Origin: Pseudomonas sp. MM213
Lineage (GTDB): Bacteria > Pseudomonadota > Gammaproteobacteria > Pseudomonadales > Pseudomonadaceae
Assembly: GCF_020423045.1 (NCBI RefSeq)
Contig: NZ_CP081943.1
Span: forward strand, 248,001 to 312,000
Length of the DNA: 64,000 nucleotides
Direction: 5' to 3'
The position numbers and the translations under genes were made by a program. The notes under the pieces are model-generated. The model searched no databases. It was given only the letters and a program-made list of their open reading frames with translations, and was not told where the DNA came from. Below are positions 54,207 to 62,863 of this stretch, piece by piece. How positions within the stretch are numbered: position 1 is the first letter of the stretch; every line of letters starts with the position of its first letter.

Positions 54207-55526
54207 ATGGCCTTTCACCCAATCGCCGCTGACGATGACGACGCAGGTTGCGTCGGCGTTTCGCGCCAATATGCCTGGATCGTTTTTGCATTGACGTTCG
54301 GCCTGTTGATTTCCGATTACATGTCGCGCCAGGTGCTGAACGCGGTGTTCCCGCTGCTCAAGAGCGAGTGGGCCCTGAGCGACGGCCAGCTCGGGTTGCT
54401 CAGCGGCATCGTTGCCTTGATGGTCGGCCTGCTGACATTCCCGCTGTCGTTGATGGCTGACCGCTTTGGACGAGTCAAGAGCCTGGCGCTGATGGCGTTG
54501 CTGTGGAGCCTGGCCACGCTGGGCTGCGCATTGGCGCAGGATTACCAGCAAATGTTCATTGCCCGGTTCATGGTCGGCGTCGGTGAAGCGGCTTATGGCA
54601 GCGTCGGTATCGCCGTGGTGATTTCGGTGTTCCCGAAACACATGCGCGCCACCTTGGCCAGCGCGTTCATGGCGGGCGGCATGTTCGGCTCGGTGCTGGG
54701 CATGGCGTTGGGCGGTGCCATCGCGGCCAAGCTAGGCTGGCGCTGGTCGTTCGCCGGCATGGCGTTGTTTGGCCTGGTGCTGGCGATGCTTTATCCGATC
54801 ATCGTCAAGGAAGCGCGCATCGCACCGCAACGGGTCGCCAAGGCTGTCGCGGGGGCCAAGCGTCCGCTGCGTACGCTGTGGTCCAGTCGTTCAGTGGTAG
54901 CGACCTACGTCGCCAGCGGCTTGCAGCTGTTCGTCGGCGGCACGGTGATGGTGTGGATTCCCAGCTACCTAAATCGCTACTACGACATGCCGACGGACAA
55001 AGCCGGCGCCATGGCGGCGATCATCGTGCTGTGCAGCGGTGCGGGGATGATTGTGTGCGGCATGCTCAGTGATCGGCTGTGTCGCAACTCGCCGGAACGC
55101 AAGGTCAGCCTGGCCATCGCCTTTTGCCTGGGCAGTTGCCTGCTGCTGTCGGCGGCGTTCGCAATGACGGCAGGACCTATGCAACTGGCACTGATTTGCC
55201 TGGGCATGCTGATTGCCACCGGCACCACCGGCCCGGCTGGCGCGATGGTCGCCAACCTGACCCATTACTCGGTCCATGGCACGGCCTTCGCCACGCTGAC
55301 ATTGGCCAACAACATGCTGGGACTGGCGCCGGGGCCGTTCATCACAGGAAGGGTGTCGGACCTCATCGGCCTGCATGCCGCTTTCCAACTGGTGCCATTG
55401 GTCAGCCTCGCGGCAGCGGCCGTGTTCTTTTATGCCAAGTGTCATTACCACAAAGATATTGCCCGCCTTCAGGGTCAGCGCGTGCCTGACCCCGTCAGCC
55501 AGGCCGGGTTAGAGGTGAAGTTGTGA
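54207..55526 (+). CDS. MFS transporter
   Basis: A 439-residue major facilitator with twelve helices and the loop motif MADRFGRVKSLA between helices 2 and 3. Probably the importer of the substrate for the neighbouring dioxygenase and BKACE. GAGGAGG precedes the ATG. It overlaps the DsbA-like gene as GTGA. Confidence 0.88.
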   Translation: MAFHPIAADDDDAGCVGVSRQYAWIVFALTFGLLISDYMSRQVLNAVFPLLKSEWALSDGQLGLLSGIVALMVGLLTFPLSLMADRFGRVKSLALMALLWSLATLGCALAQDYQQMFIARFMVGVGEAAYGSVGIAVVISVFPKHMRATLASAFMAGGMFGSVLGMALGGAIAAKLGWRWSFAGMALFGLVLAMLYPIIVKEARIAPQRVAKAVAGAKRPLRTLWSSRSVVATYVASGLQLFVGGTVMVWIPSYLNRYYDMPTDKAGAMAAIIVLCSGAGMIVCGMLSDRLCRNSPERKVSLAIAFCLGSCLLLSAAFAMTAGPMQLALICLGMLIATGTTGPAGAMVANLTHYSVHGTAFATLTLANNMLGLAPGPFITGRVSDLIGLHAAFQLVPLVSLAAAAVFFYAKCHYHKDIARLQGQRVPDPVSQAGLEVKL

Positions 55527-56185
55527 GTCGTCGTCTACAGATTGATGTGTTTTTCGATTTTATCTGCCCCTGGTGCCTGATCGGCAAACGCCAACTGGAG
55601 CATGCGCAGGTACAGTTTCGCAGTCGCCATCCGGATGTGCAGATCAGCACGCAGTGGCATGGCGTGCAGTTGCTGCCGCAGTTGCCGTTGGAGGGTGAGC
55701 CCTTCGTCGATTTCTACCGCAAGCGCCTGGGCAATGCCGATGCCATGACCATGCGCCAGGCCCAGGTACAAAAGGCTGCCGCGGCGGTTGGACTGACCAT
55801 CGACCTCGGCCAGATCGAGACGATGCCCAATACCGCAGACGCCCATCGCCTGTTCGAGCGGGTCAGCGCGCTGGGCAACGCTGCCCAGAGTGAAATGTTG
55901 CTTGAGCGGCTGTTCGCCGCTTATTTCCGCAAACGCGAAAACCTTGGTTGCCGCGAGACCTTGCTCGCCATTGCCCGCTCCTGCGGCATTGATGCGCAGG
56001 TCTTGGCTGACTGCCTGACGGGCGACGCCACGCCATTTGCCGGATCACCCGAGGCGAGCAGTGGCGTACCGGGCTTTCAGTTCGATCGCCGCATGACGGT
56101 GGTGGGCGCGCAACCTGCAGCGGTGTTGCTCGGGGCCATGAGCCAGGCACTGAAAGAAAGTGATTACGAGCGGCAACCTGTATGA
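55523..56185 (+). CDS. DsbA family oxidoreductase (FrnE/HCCA-isomerase type)
   Basis: A 220-residue thioredoxin-fold protein without a signal peptide; CPWC is at residues 15-18. It resembles FrnE and 2-hydroxychromene-2-carboxylate isomerase. The GTG start overlaps the MFS stop by four bases and its own end overlaps the Rieske gene as ATGA. Confidence 0.85.
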   Translation: MSRRLQIDVFFDFICPWCLIGKRQLEHAQVQFRSRHPDVQISTQWHGVQLLPQLPLEGEPFVDFYRKRLGNADAMTMRQAQVQKAAAAVGLTIDLGQIETMPNTADAHRLFERVSALGNAAQSEMLLERLFAAYFRKRENLGCRETLLAIARSCGIDAQVLADCLTGDATPFAGSPEASSGVPGFQFDRRMTVVGAQPAAVLLGAMSQALKESDYERQPV

Positions 56186-56508
56186 CCCGGCGTATCCCCG
56201 TGCCTGCCGGCAAACACCCGCAGGTCGGCGGTCGTGCACTGTTCGAATTCGATGACAAAAGCCTGGCGCTGTTCAACGTCGAAGGTGACTTGTTCGCCAT
56301 CGACGACAGTTGCCCGCACCAGGGCGCCTCGCTGTGTGGCGGGCGTCTTGAGGGGCGAGTGATTCAGTGTTGCGCCCATGGTCTGCGCTTCGATCTGCGC
56401 AGCGGTTACCTGCTCAATTCCACCGCAGTCAAAGTCGCCAACTACCCGGTCGAGATCATCGACGGCCAGGCATTCATCGTCATTGTTCCCGAGGAGGCCG
56501 CGCCATGA
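56182..56508 (+). CDS. Rieske [2Fe-2S] ferredoxin
   Basis: A 108-residue Rieske protein: Cys44 and His46 in SCPHQG, Cys63 and His66 in CCAHGLRF. Soluble ferredoxins of this type feed electrons to oxygenases. It overlaps both neighbours by 4 bases, so the last three genes are translationally coupled. Confidence 0.9.
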   Translation: MTRRIPVPAGKHPQVGGRALFEFDDKSLALFNVEGDLFAIDDSCPHQGASLCGGRLEGRVIQCCAHGLRFDLRSGYLLNSTAVKVANYPVEIIDGQAFIVIVPEEAAP

Positions 56509-57515
56509 ACGCCATCGCTCTCACCCGTATCCACAGCCGAACGCGCGAACTGGCGCCGGGTTTTGTCGTCAGTCTGATCGTGGCGGCGGCCGCGTCCTTT
56601 TTGTCCGAGCACTACGGTGCGCCGGTGATGCTGTTTGCCTTGCTATTGGGCATGGCCCTGAATTTTCTGGCCGGCGACGGTGCCTGCAAGGCCGGCATCG
56701 AGTTCACGGCGCGCACTGTGTTGCGCATCGGCGTGGCGCTGCTGGGCATGCGCATCACTCTCGAACAGATGGCTGCGCTGGGCTGGAAGCCAGTGGCGCT
56801 GGTGGTGATTCTGGTGGTGGTGACCATCGGCGTGTCGGTGATCGCGGCCAAGGCGCTGGGCTTCCAGCGTTTGTTCGGCATGCTCACCGGAGGGGCTACC
56901 GCGATTTGTGGTGCATCGGCCGCGTTGGCGCTGGCGGCAGCGCTGCCCAATCATCCGCAGAAAGAACGCGCGACCTTGTTCACGGTGATTGGGGTGTCGG
57001 CGCTGTCGACTCTGGCGATGATCGTGTACCCGATGATTGCCAATTGGCTGCAACTGTCGCCGCAAGTGGCCGGGGTGTTTCTCGGGGCGACCATCCATGA
57101 CGTGGCCCAGGTGGTCGGCGCCGGTTACAGCATGTCGACCGAGACTGGCGATACGGCCACGGTGGTCAAGCTGATGCGGGTCGCCATGCTGCTGCCGGTG
57201 ATCGTCACCGCCGCGATGATCACCCGCATGCAGGGCGCCGATCCGACCGGCAAGCGACCGCCGTTGCTGCCGTGGTTCGCCGTCGGTTTCCTGTTGCTGG
57301 CGTGCATCAACAGCACCGGCTGGGTGGCCCCGGTGGTGCAGGGCTCGATCAATGAGCTGTCGCGCTGGTGCCTGGTGGTGTCCATCAGTGCCCTGGGCAT
57401 GAAGACCCAGCTCAAGGAGCTGGCGGCGGTGGGTATCAAGCCGATCCTGTTGATGGTGGGGGAGACGGTGTTTCTCGTCGTGCTGGTGCTGTTGTTGCTG
57501 CACTGGGGCTTTTGA
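56505..57515 (+). CDS. YeiH family putative sulfate/sulfite exporter
   Basis: A 336-residue membrane protein of the YeiH/UPF0324 family, with about nine helices and motifs GMALNFLAGDG, GGATAICGASAALALAAALP and GATIHDVAQVVGAGYSMS. Related proteins are annotated as sulfate exporters; with a TauD-like enzyme upstream, export of sulfite or sulfate is a reasonable guess. GAGGAGG precedes the ATG. Two terminators follow. Confidence 0.88.
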   Translation: MNAIALTRIHSRTRELAPGFVVSLIVAAAASFLSEHYGAPVMLFALLLGMALNFLAGDGACKAGIEFTARTVLRIGVALLGMRITLEQMAALGWKPVALVVILVVVTIGVSVIAAKALGFQRLFGMLTGGATAICGASAALALAAALPNHPQKERATLFTVIGVSALSTLAMIVYPMIANWLQLSPQVAGVFLGATIHDVAQVVGAGYSMSTETGDTATVVKLMRVAMLLPVIVTAAMITRMQGADPTGKRPPLLPWFAVGFLLLACINSTGWVAPVVQGSINELSRWCLVVSISALGMKTQLKELAAVGIKPILLMVGETVFLVVLVLLLLHWGF

Positions 57516-57585
57516 CACCCGACGCATAACGCTTTTTGACAGAGGGCTGCACCGCGGTTGACTCCTCACTGTGGTGGTGTCCTCG

Positions 57586-57612
57586 ACCGGTGTCGACAAC
57601 ACCGGTTTTTTT
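57586..57612 (+). terminator. Terminator 1 after yeiH-like gene
   Basis: ACCGGTGT (57586-57593) pairs with ACACCGGT (57599-57606), followed by seven T. Confidence 0.85.
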
Positions 57613-57644
57613 CGGCGACTGTGCCAGCAGTCGCCGTTTTTTTT
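57613..57644 (+). terminator. Terminator 2 after yeiH-like gene
   Basis: CGGCGACTG (57613-57621) pairs with CAGTCGCCG (57628-57636), followed by eight T. It starts immediately after the first terminator. Confidence 0.85.
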
Positions 57645-58127
57645 GCCCGGTGCAAGCTCGCCAGGGAAGGGCCAGAGGCCAAGCTTCCCACGTCATCGTT
57701 GACCTCCGTCGGTGTCTTTGCCGACGTTGATCCATGCTGTGTCAAAGCTTGTGGGGGATTGTTGTCTGAGTACATATCCATTGCTGCGGTGATGGCGGCT
57801 ATTGGTTTCGCCCTTACGGCGAGTCACTTTCGAAAAGCGCGAAAGTAACCAAAGCGCTTCTGCCCCTTTCGTTCGGTGGCTCGCTAATGCTCGCCATGCC
57901 CTCGCTCCGGTCCTGCTCCGTGGGCCCGCCGCCATCGGCCATCCCTGGCCGGGGGCGGCTAACCCGGCATCCTTGCCGGGTTGCCCACTGCGCAGAACCT
58001 GCGCTCGGCCTCTCGAGGGGGCGACCACCGCCACAGCCGCCGAGGCGGCCTGAAAGCCGACCTGGCTCATTTGCGTACGCGTTCTCCTTCTCTGCTGCGC
58101 TCACTCATTCCGAGCATGTACACCGCT

Positions 58128-58224
58128 CCCCTGTAGGAGCCGGCTTGCTGGCGATAGCGGTGGGTCAGACAATTAATGTGTTGGTTGGACGGACGCCATC
58201 GCCAGCAAGCCGGCTCCTACACGG
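58128..58224. repeat. REP pair 1 inside copy E
   Basis: CCCCTGTAGGAGCCGGCTTGC and GCAAGCCGGCTCCTACACGG. Confidence 0.8.
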
Positions 58225-58246
58225 GATCGGGTTCACACGGTCAAAA

Positions 58247-58350
58247 TTGTAGGAGCCAGCTTGCTGGCGATGGACGTCAACGATAACGCGGGCTGTCTGA
58301 ATGAACGCGGTGTCCAGACGATTTTCGCCGGCAAGCCGGCTCCTACAGGG
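58247..58350. repeat. REP pair 2 inside copy E
   Basis: TTGTAGGAGCCAGCTTGC, the GGACGTCAACGATAACGCGG spacer, and GCCGGCTCCTACAGGG. Confidence 0.8.
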
Positions 58351-58724
58351 AATCCCATACGCTTTTGATTTCCACCACTCATCAGGCCGAGCGTTAGCTC
58401 GCCTTCCGCTTTTGATCTGAGCGCCCCCTCGAGAGGCCGAGCGCAGGTTCTGCGCAGTGGGCAACCCGGCATGGATGCCGGGTTAGCCGCCCCCGGCCAT
58501 GGATGGCCGATGGCGGCGGGCCCACGGAGCAGGGCCGGAGCGAGGGCATGCCGAGCCTAGGCGAGGCACCGAACGAAAGGGGCAAGAGCGCTTGGTTACT
58601 TGCCGCTTCTGCAAGTGACTCGCCGTAAGGGCGAAACCCATAGCGGCCGTTACCGCAGGAATGGATATGTACACCTGAAAGAGATTGGTCGGCTGTCTGG
58701 CTCACTCCTACAACAGGCGCGATA

Positions 58725-59768
58725 TCAGTAGGGTTTGGGCGGGGCAGCGTCCGTCGGGGCTTTTGCCGAACCTTGCTTTTGCACCCGCCACGTCGCCGGC
58801 GGCATGCCGAACTGGCTGATGAACCACCGCGTAAACGAACTCGCCATCGAGTAGCCAAGCATGTCGGCAATGCGACCGAGCGTGTAATTCGGGTTGTCCA
58901 GATAACGCAGCACCAGGTCGCGGCGCACATCGTTGATCACATCGTTGAACGCACAGCCATCATCCTTCAGGCGACGTTGCAGGGTGCGAACGTTCATGCC
59001 CTGGCTCTGCGCGACTTGCTCGATGGTGGCGCGGCCCATGGGCAGCAGCAGGTAGATGGCCTTGCGCACTTCGAACAGCATCGAAGTGCCTTGGTGGCTT
59101 TGCAGCGAATCGAGGTAGCTCTGGGCGTAGCGGGCCATGGCCGGGTCGGCATTGGCGTTGGTCATGTCCAGACTGGCACCTGCGCAGACGATGCCGTTGA
59201 ACTCACTGCCGAACTCCAGGGTGCAGCCGAACAGGCGACGATGCAGTTGAAGGTTGTCGGGGGGCTGGTGAGTGAAATTGACGCTGTAGGGATGCCAGTG
59301 AGAGCCGAGCAGGGCGGCGCACAGTCGGAACATCACGCCGATGGCAAGCTCGGTGGCCTGTCGACTGGGCATCGGCGAGTCGGTGACCACCTCTTCGCGA
59401 ATGATCACCATCTTGCCGGCCTCTTCAATGAAGATGGCCAGCGAATCATTCATCAAGTGCCGGTAATGCACCACCACCTGCAAGGCATCACGCAGCGTGC
59501 GCTGATGGCTGAGCAGCAGGCTGACCACGCCGAAGTCCGAGAGCTGGCGCGACTCGGCCATGCTCAGGCCGAAGTTCTGGCAGCCGCTGGCGGCGGCTGA
59601 ATCCTCCAGCAGACGCACGGCGGCATCGATGGGAATGCGATGTTCAGGGGCTTGCAGCAGGGCTTTGCTCAAGCCGACGCCGGCCAGTACATCGCGCGGG
59701 TTGAACCCCAGGTATTGAGTAACCTCCAGGTAGTTGGTCAAGACGGCGGCGCGAACAAGCTTGGGCAT
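58725..59768 (-). CDS. AraC family transcriptional regulator
   Basis: A 347-residue regulator: an N-terminal arabinose_bd-type effector domain (about 20-210) and a C-terminal AraC helix-turn-helix pair (TIEQVAQSQGMNVRTLQRRL and YTLGRIADMLGYSMASSFTR). The ATG at 59768 lies at the edge of a 355-base divergent region; the DUF1302/DUF1329 genes may be targets, by position only. Confidence 0.9.
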   Translation of the reverse strand: MPKLVRAAVLTNYLEVTQYLGFNPRDVLAGVGLSKALLQAPEHRIPIDAAVRLLEDSAAASGCQNFGLSMAESRQLSDFGVVSLLLSHQRTLRDALQVVVHYRHLMNDSLAIFIEEAGKMVIIREEVVTDSPMPSRQATELAIGVMFRLCAALLGSHWHPYSVNFTHQPPDNLQLHRRLFGCTLEFGSEFNGIVCAGASLDMTNANADPAMARYAQSYLDSLQSHQGTSMLFEVRKAIYLLLPMGRATIEQVAQSQGMNVRTLQRRLKDDGCAFNDVINDVRRDLVLRYLDNPNYTLGRIADMLGYSMASSFTRWFISQFGMPPATWRVQKQGSAKAPTDAAPPKPY

Positions 59769-60123
59769 GCGAAGGTCTTTCCTGGGCCGGTTGCGATTCA
59801 GATGAGCGTGGCGACTATATCCAGCACATCAGCGATTGAACAGTTGTGATGTTGTCGAGGGCGCTCGCCAGTTTCTGTCCGCAATCACCTCCGTTGTCGT
59901 GGAGCAATCGACGCACACCCATTGATTACAGTGAGCTGCAGAGAACCTGTGGGGATTTTCGACCAGTGGTCGGCGCGCGCCAATACCTGGAAATCTGTCA
60001 TGAAAAGAAAAGTGCCTGACGTCCAATGAAAAGCGCCTGGGGTGGGCGCTCTTTAATGTCAGTCCTACAAAAAGCCCCTGGCCACAGAGCCAGTCGAGTC
60101 ATCGAGAAAGCGTAGGTGCTGAA
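59769..60123. other. Divergent gap between araC-type gene and hydrolase
   Basis: A 355-base region with no convincing gene. A short hairpin AGCGCC (60032-60037) with GGCGCT (60045-60050) and an imperfect direct repeat of GAAAAGYGCCTG (near 60006 and 60029) are visible. No ANR, NarL or NorR-type site was found. Confidence 0.6.
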
Positions 60124-60690
60124 GTGGACAAACTGCAAACTGCCGCAACCGTTCTGATCGTACCGGGCCTGCGCGAGCACGTTGCCGAACATTGGCAGAC
60201 GTTGCTTGAAGCCAAGCTGAGCAAGGTACGTAGTGTGCCGCCGCAGGAGACCGACAAGCTCGATTGCAACAAGCGCGTGCAAGCGATCCAGCACGCGCTG
60301 GAGCAGATCGACGGGCCGGTGATCCTGGTCGCCCATAGCGCCGGCGTACTGATGGTCGCGCACTGGGCCGCGCACTACCGCCGGCCGATCAAGGGCGCGC
60401 TGCTGGCCGCTCCACCTGACCTCGATGCCCCTTGGCCGTCAGGCTACCCATCGCCTGAAACCCTGCGTAGCCAGGGTTGGGACCCTCTACCCAATGGCCC
60501 GCTGCCATTCCGCAGTCTGGTGGCCGCCAGCACCAACGATCACCTCGCCAGCCTGGAAGCTGTCACGCACATGGCCGAAGGCTGGGGCAGCGAACTGCTC
60601 AATCTGGGTGACGTCGGTCATCTCAATCCTGCTGCCGGGTACGGGCACTGGCCGCAAGCCGAAGCCCTCATCCTCGAGCTGGATCGCTAG
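60124..60690 (+). CDS. RBBP9/YdeN family alpha/beta hydrolase
   Basis: A 188-residue small serine hydrolase. The nucleophile Ser72 is in VAHSAGVLM; the catalytic His is in VGHLNPAAGYGHW and the Asp probably in TNDHLAS. The oxyanion loop begins VPGLREHVAEHW. The substrate is unknown. GTG start at 60124 is the first in-frame start before the domain. Confidence 0.85.
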   Translation: MDKLQTAATVLIVPGLREHVAEHWQTLLEAKLSKVRSVPPQETDKLDCNKRVQAIQHALEQIDGPVILVAHSAGVLMVAHWAAHYRRPIKGALLAAPPDLDAPWPSGYPSPETLRSQGWDPLPNGPLPFRSLVAASTNDHLASLEAVTHMAEGWGSELLNLGDVGHLNPAAGYGHWPQAEALILELDR

Positions 60691-60818
60691 TTCAGGCGCC
60701 GGTTGGCTCGCGCCATCCGGCATTTGCCCTCACTCCTGAAAAACGCAAACCCCTGGAACAAGAGGGTGCGCGAGGGCGGCTGCGCTTAAAACAAATACAA
60801 AATGGCGGAGACAACGCA

Positions 60819-62822
60819 ATGCACAACAATAAGAGTCACGGGTTCACCGCTTCACGCTACACCTTGCTGGCCTCAGCCATTCTCGCGGCAACGGTGCCGA
60901 TGGCCCATGCGGCAGAGATCGAGACAGGTAACCCGGACTGGACCGTTCGCCTGGATAACACCATCAAGTACAACTATGGCGTACGCACTGAAAGCGCGGA
61001 CAAGCGCATGTTGGGCACGCCGAACAACAACGACGGCGACTACAACTTCCGCAAGGCCGGGACCAACATCACCAACCGCGTCGACCTGTTGACCGAGATG
61101 GACGTGGTGTACCAGAACCACATGGGCTTTCGCGTCAGCGCCGCCAGTTGGTACGACAAGGCCTACGAGAACACCGGTTCCAATTCGAACCCGTTCGTCA
61201 ACGGCAACGGTTCAACCTCGGGCCTGGTCGCCAACGACCCGCGCCTGGCCGGGGTCACCAATGACAACGTCGGCAACGGCAGCCCGCACCTGAGCAACTA
61301 TGCCCAGCGTTACTACACCGGCCCGTCCGGCGAAATCCTCGACGCCTTCGTGTTCTACAGCACCGAAGTGGGCGAGGAGTCGATGCTGAGCTTCAAGGCC
61401 GGCCAGCACAACGTGTTCTGGGGCGAGACCATTCTCAACCCGGTGCATTCGATCAGCTACGGCCAGTCCGGCCTGGACCTGGCCAAGCTGGCCGCGTCGC
61501 CGGGTACCGAAGCCAAGGAGCTGTTCGTTCCGCGCAATCAGCTGTCGATGTCCTTCACGATCAATCCCGAACTGACCGTGGCCGCCCAGTACTTTCTCGA
61601 CTGGGACGCCGCACGCCTGCCGGAAGCCGGCACCTACTACGGCGGCTCCGACCTGGTCGGTTTCGGCGCGCAGTCGTTCCTGCTGGGTAACACTAATGCT
61701 GTCGTGCCTGGCAGCCCTCTGGGTTGCGGCCTGGCGCCGTGCAACGGCTTGACCAACGTGCGTCGCGGGCATGACCTGACGCCGGACAAGCGCGGCGACT
61801 GGGGCCTCATGGCCAAGTGGTCGCCAGCCTGGCTGGACGGCACCCTCGGCGTTTACTACCGCGAAACCTCGGAAATCCTCCCGCAAGCCTGGCTGGATGC
61901 CCGAGGCCTGAGCTCGGCCAACCCGAACGGAACTCGCCCGGCAGGGCAAGTGCCCGCAGTGATCAATACGCTCAACTCGCTGAGCACCGCCACCTATCAA
62001 ATGGCCTATGCCGACAACATCAAGATCGTTGGCCTGAGCCTGTCCAAGGATGTGGGCGGGGTGAGCGTGGGTTCGGACCTGAACATTCGTCACAACATGC
62101 CGCTGGCGAGTATTCCGGCCGTTGTCAGCACTAACAGTCCGCTGGGCCTGGGCGCGGGTCTTGGCCTGTTGCCGGCGCGTACGGCTGCCACCGGCGTGGT
62201 TTATGACACCCCGCAGAAGGGCGACAGCATGGCCGCCACCGGCGACACCTTGCACTGGACGCTCAACGGTCTGATGACGATTGCCAAAACGCCTGTATTC
62301 GATTCGGCAACCCTGCTTGGCGAGTTGTATTACAGCAACCTGCTCAAGCTCGATAGCAAGAATGAGGCGCTCTATAAGGGCAAGGGTACCTACCACGGCA
62401 TCGACGCGCCGACCCGGGACAACTGGGGCATCGCGGTCAACTTCACACCGACCTGGTACCAGGTGTTTCCCGGTGTCGACCTCAACGCGCCGATGTCCAT
62501 CAACGTCGGTCTCGATGGCGTTTCACCGGTCTCCGGTGGCGGTGCCAAAGACACCGGTAACTACGCCATCGGTCTCGGGGCCGTTGTGTACAACAAATAC
62601 TTTGTCGACCTGAAGTACGTGGACTCTTTCGGCAAGACCGACAAGTGCAATGTCAGTGGTGTGAGTACCGGCCCGACCGGAGGTGACGGCGCTGCGCCGA
62701 ACGCCTTTAGCGGTAACGAAAACTACGCCTGTTTCGCCGGTGGCTACTCAGCCTTTTCCGGTGGTGGTGCAACGACTGAGGACCGTGGCGCCGTTTACCT
62801 GACGATGAAAACCACTTTTTGA
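60819..62822 (+). CDS. DUF1302 outer-membrane protein
   Basis: A 667-residue precursor with signal peptide ending AHA (about residue 31) and a beta-rich DUF1302 domain. It ends in MKTTF with C-terminal Phe, as outer-membrane barrels do. NITNRVDLLTEMDVVY and SFKAGQHNVFWGET are family motifs. In pseudomonads DUF1302 and DUF1329 genes are paired, often beside RND-type transporters. AATGGCGGAGAC precedes the ATG. Confidence 0.88.
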   Translation: MHNNKSHGFTASRYTLLASAILAATVPMAHAAEIETGNPDWTVRLDNTIKYNYGVRTESADKRMLGTPNNNDGDYNFRKAGTNITNRVDLLTEMDVVYQNHMGFRVSAASWYDKAYENTGSNSNPFVNGNGSTSGLVANDPRLAGVTNDNVGNGSPHLSNYAQRYYTGPSGEILDAFVFYSTEVGEESMLSFKAGQHNVFWGETILNPVHSISYGQSGLDLAKLAASPGTEAKELFVPRNQLSMSFTINPELTVAAQYFLDWDAARLPEAGTYYGGSDLVGFGAQSFLLGNTNAVVPGSPLGCGLAPCNGLTNVRRGHDLTPDKRGDWGLMAKWSPAWLDGTLGVYYRETSEILPQAWLDARGLSSANPNGTRPAGQVPAVINTLNSLSTATYQMAYADNIKIVGLSLSKDVGGVSVGSDLNIRHNMPLASIPAVVSTNSPLGLGAGLGLLPARTAATGVVYDTPQKGDSMAATGDTLHWTLNGLMTIAKTPVFDSATLLGELYYSNLLKLDSKNEALYKGKGTYHGIDAPTRDNWGIAVNFTPTWYQVFPGVDLNAPMSINVGLDGVSPVSGGGAKDTGNYAIGLGAVVYNKYFVDLKYVDSFGKTDKCNVSGVSTGPTGGDGAAPNAFSGNENYACFAGGYSAFSGGGATTEDRGAVYLTMKTTF

Positions 62823-62863
62823 TTCAACACTGATTTGCTCAATGCAAGCAGGAGAATAACAAG

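Larger units (their letters stand above)
57516..57770. other. Gap after yeiH-like gene before copy E
   Basis: Holds two tandem terminators and about 125 bases with no recognisable gene before the composite repeat begins. Confidence 0.8.
57771..58672. repeat. Composite palindromic repeat, copy E
   Basis: Left arm about 57773-58022 and right arm about 58423-58671, termini TACATATCC and GGATATGTA, type-2 inner segment left, type-1 right, two REP pairs. It separates the yeiH-like gene from the araC-type gene. Confidence 0.85.
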
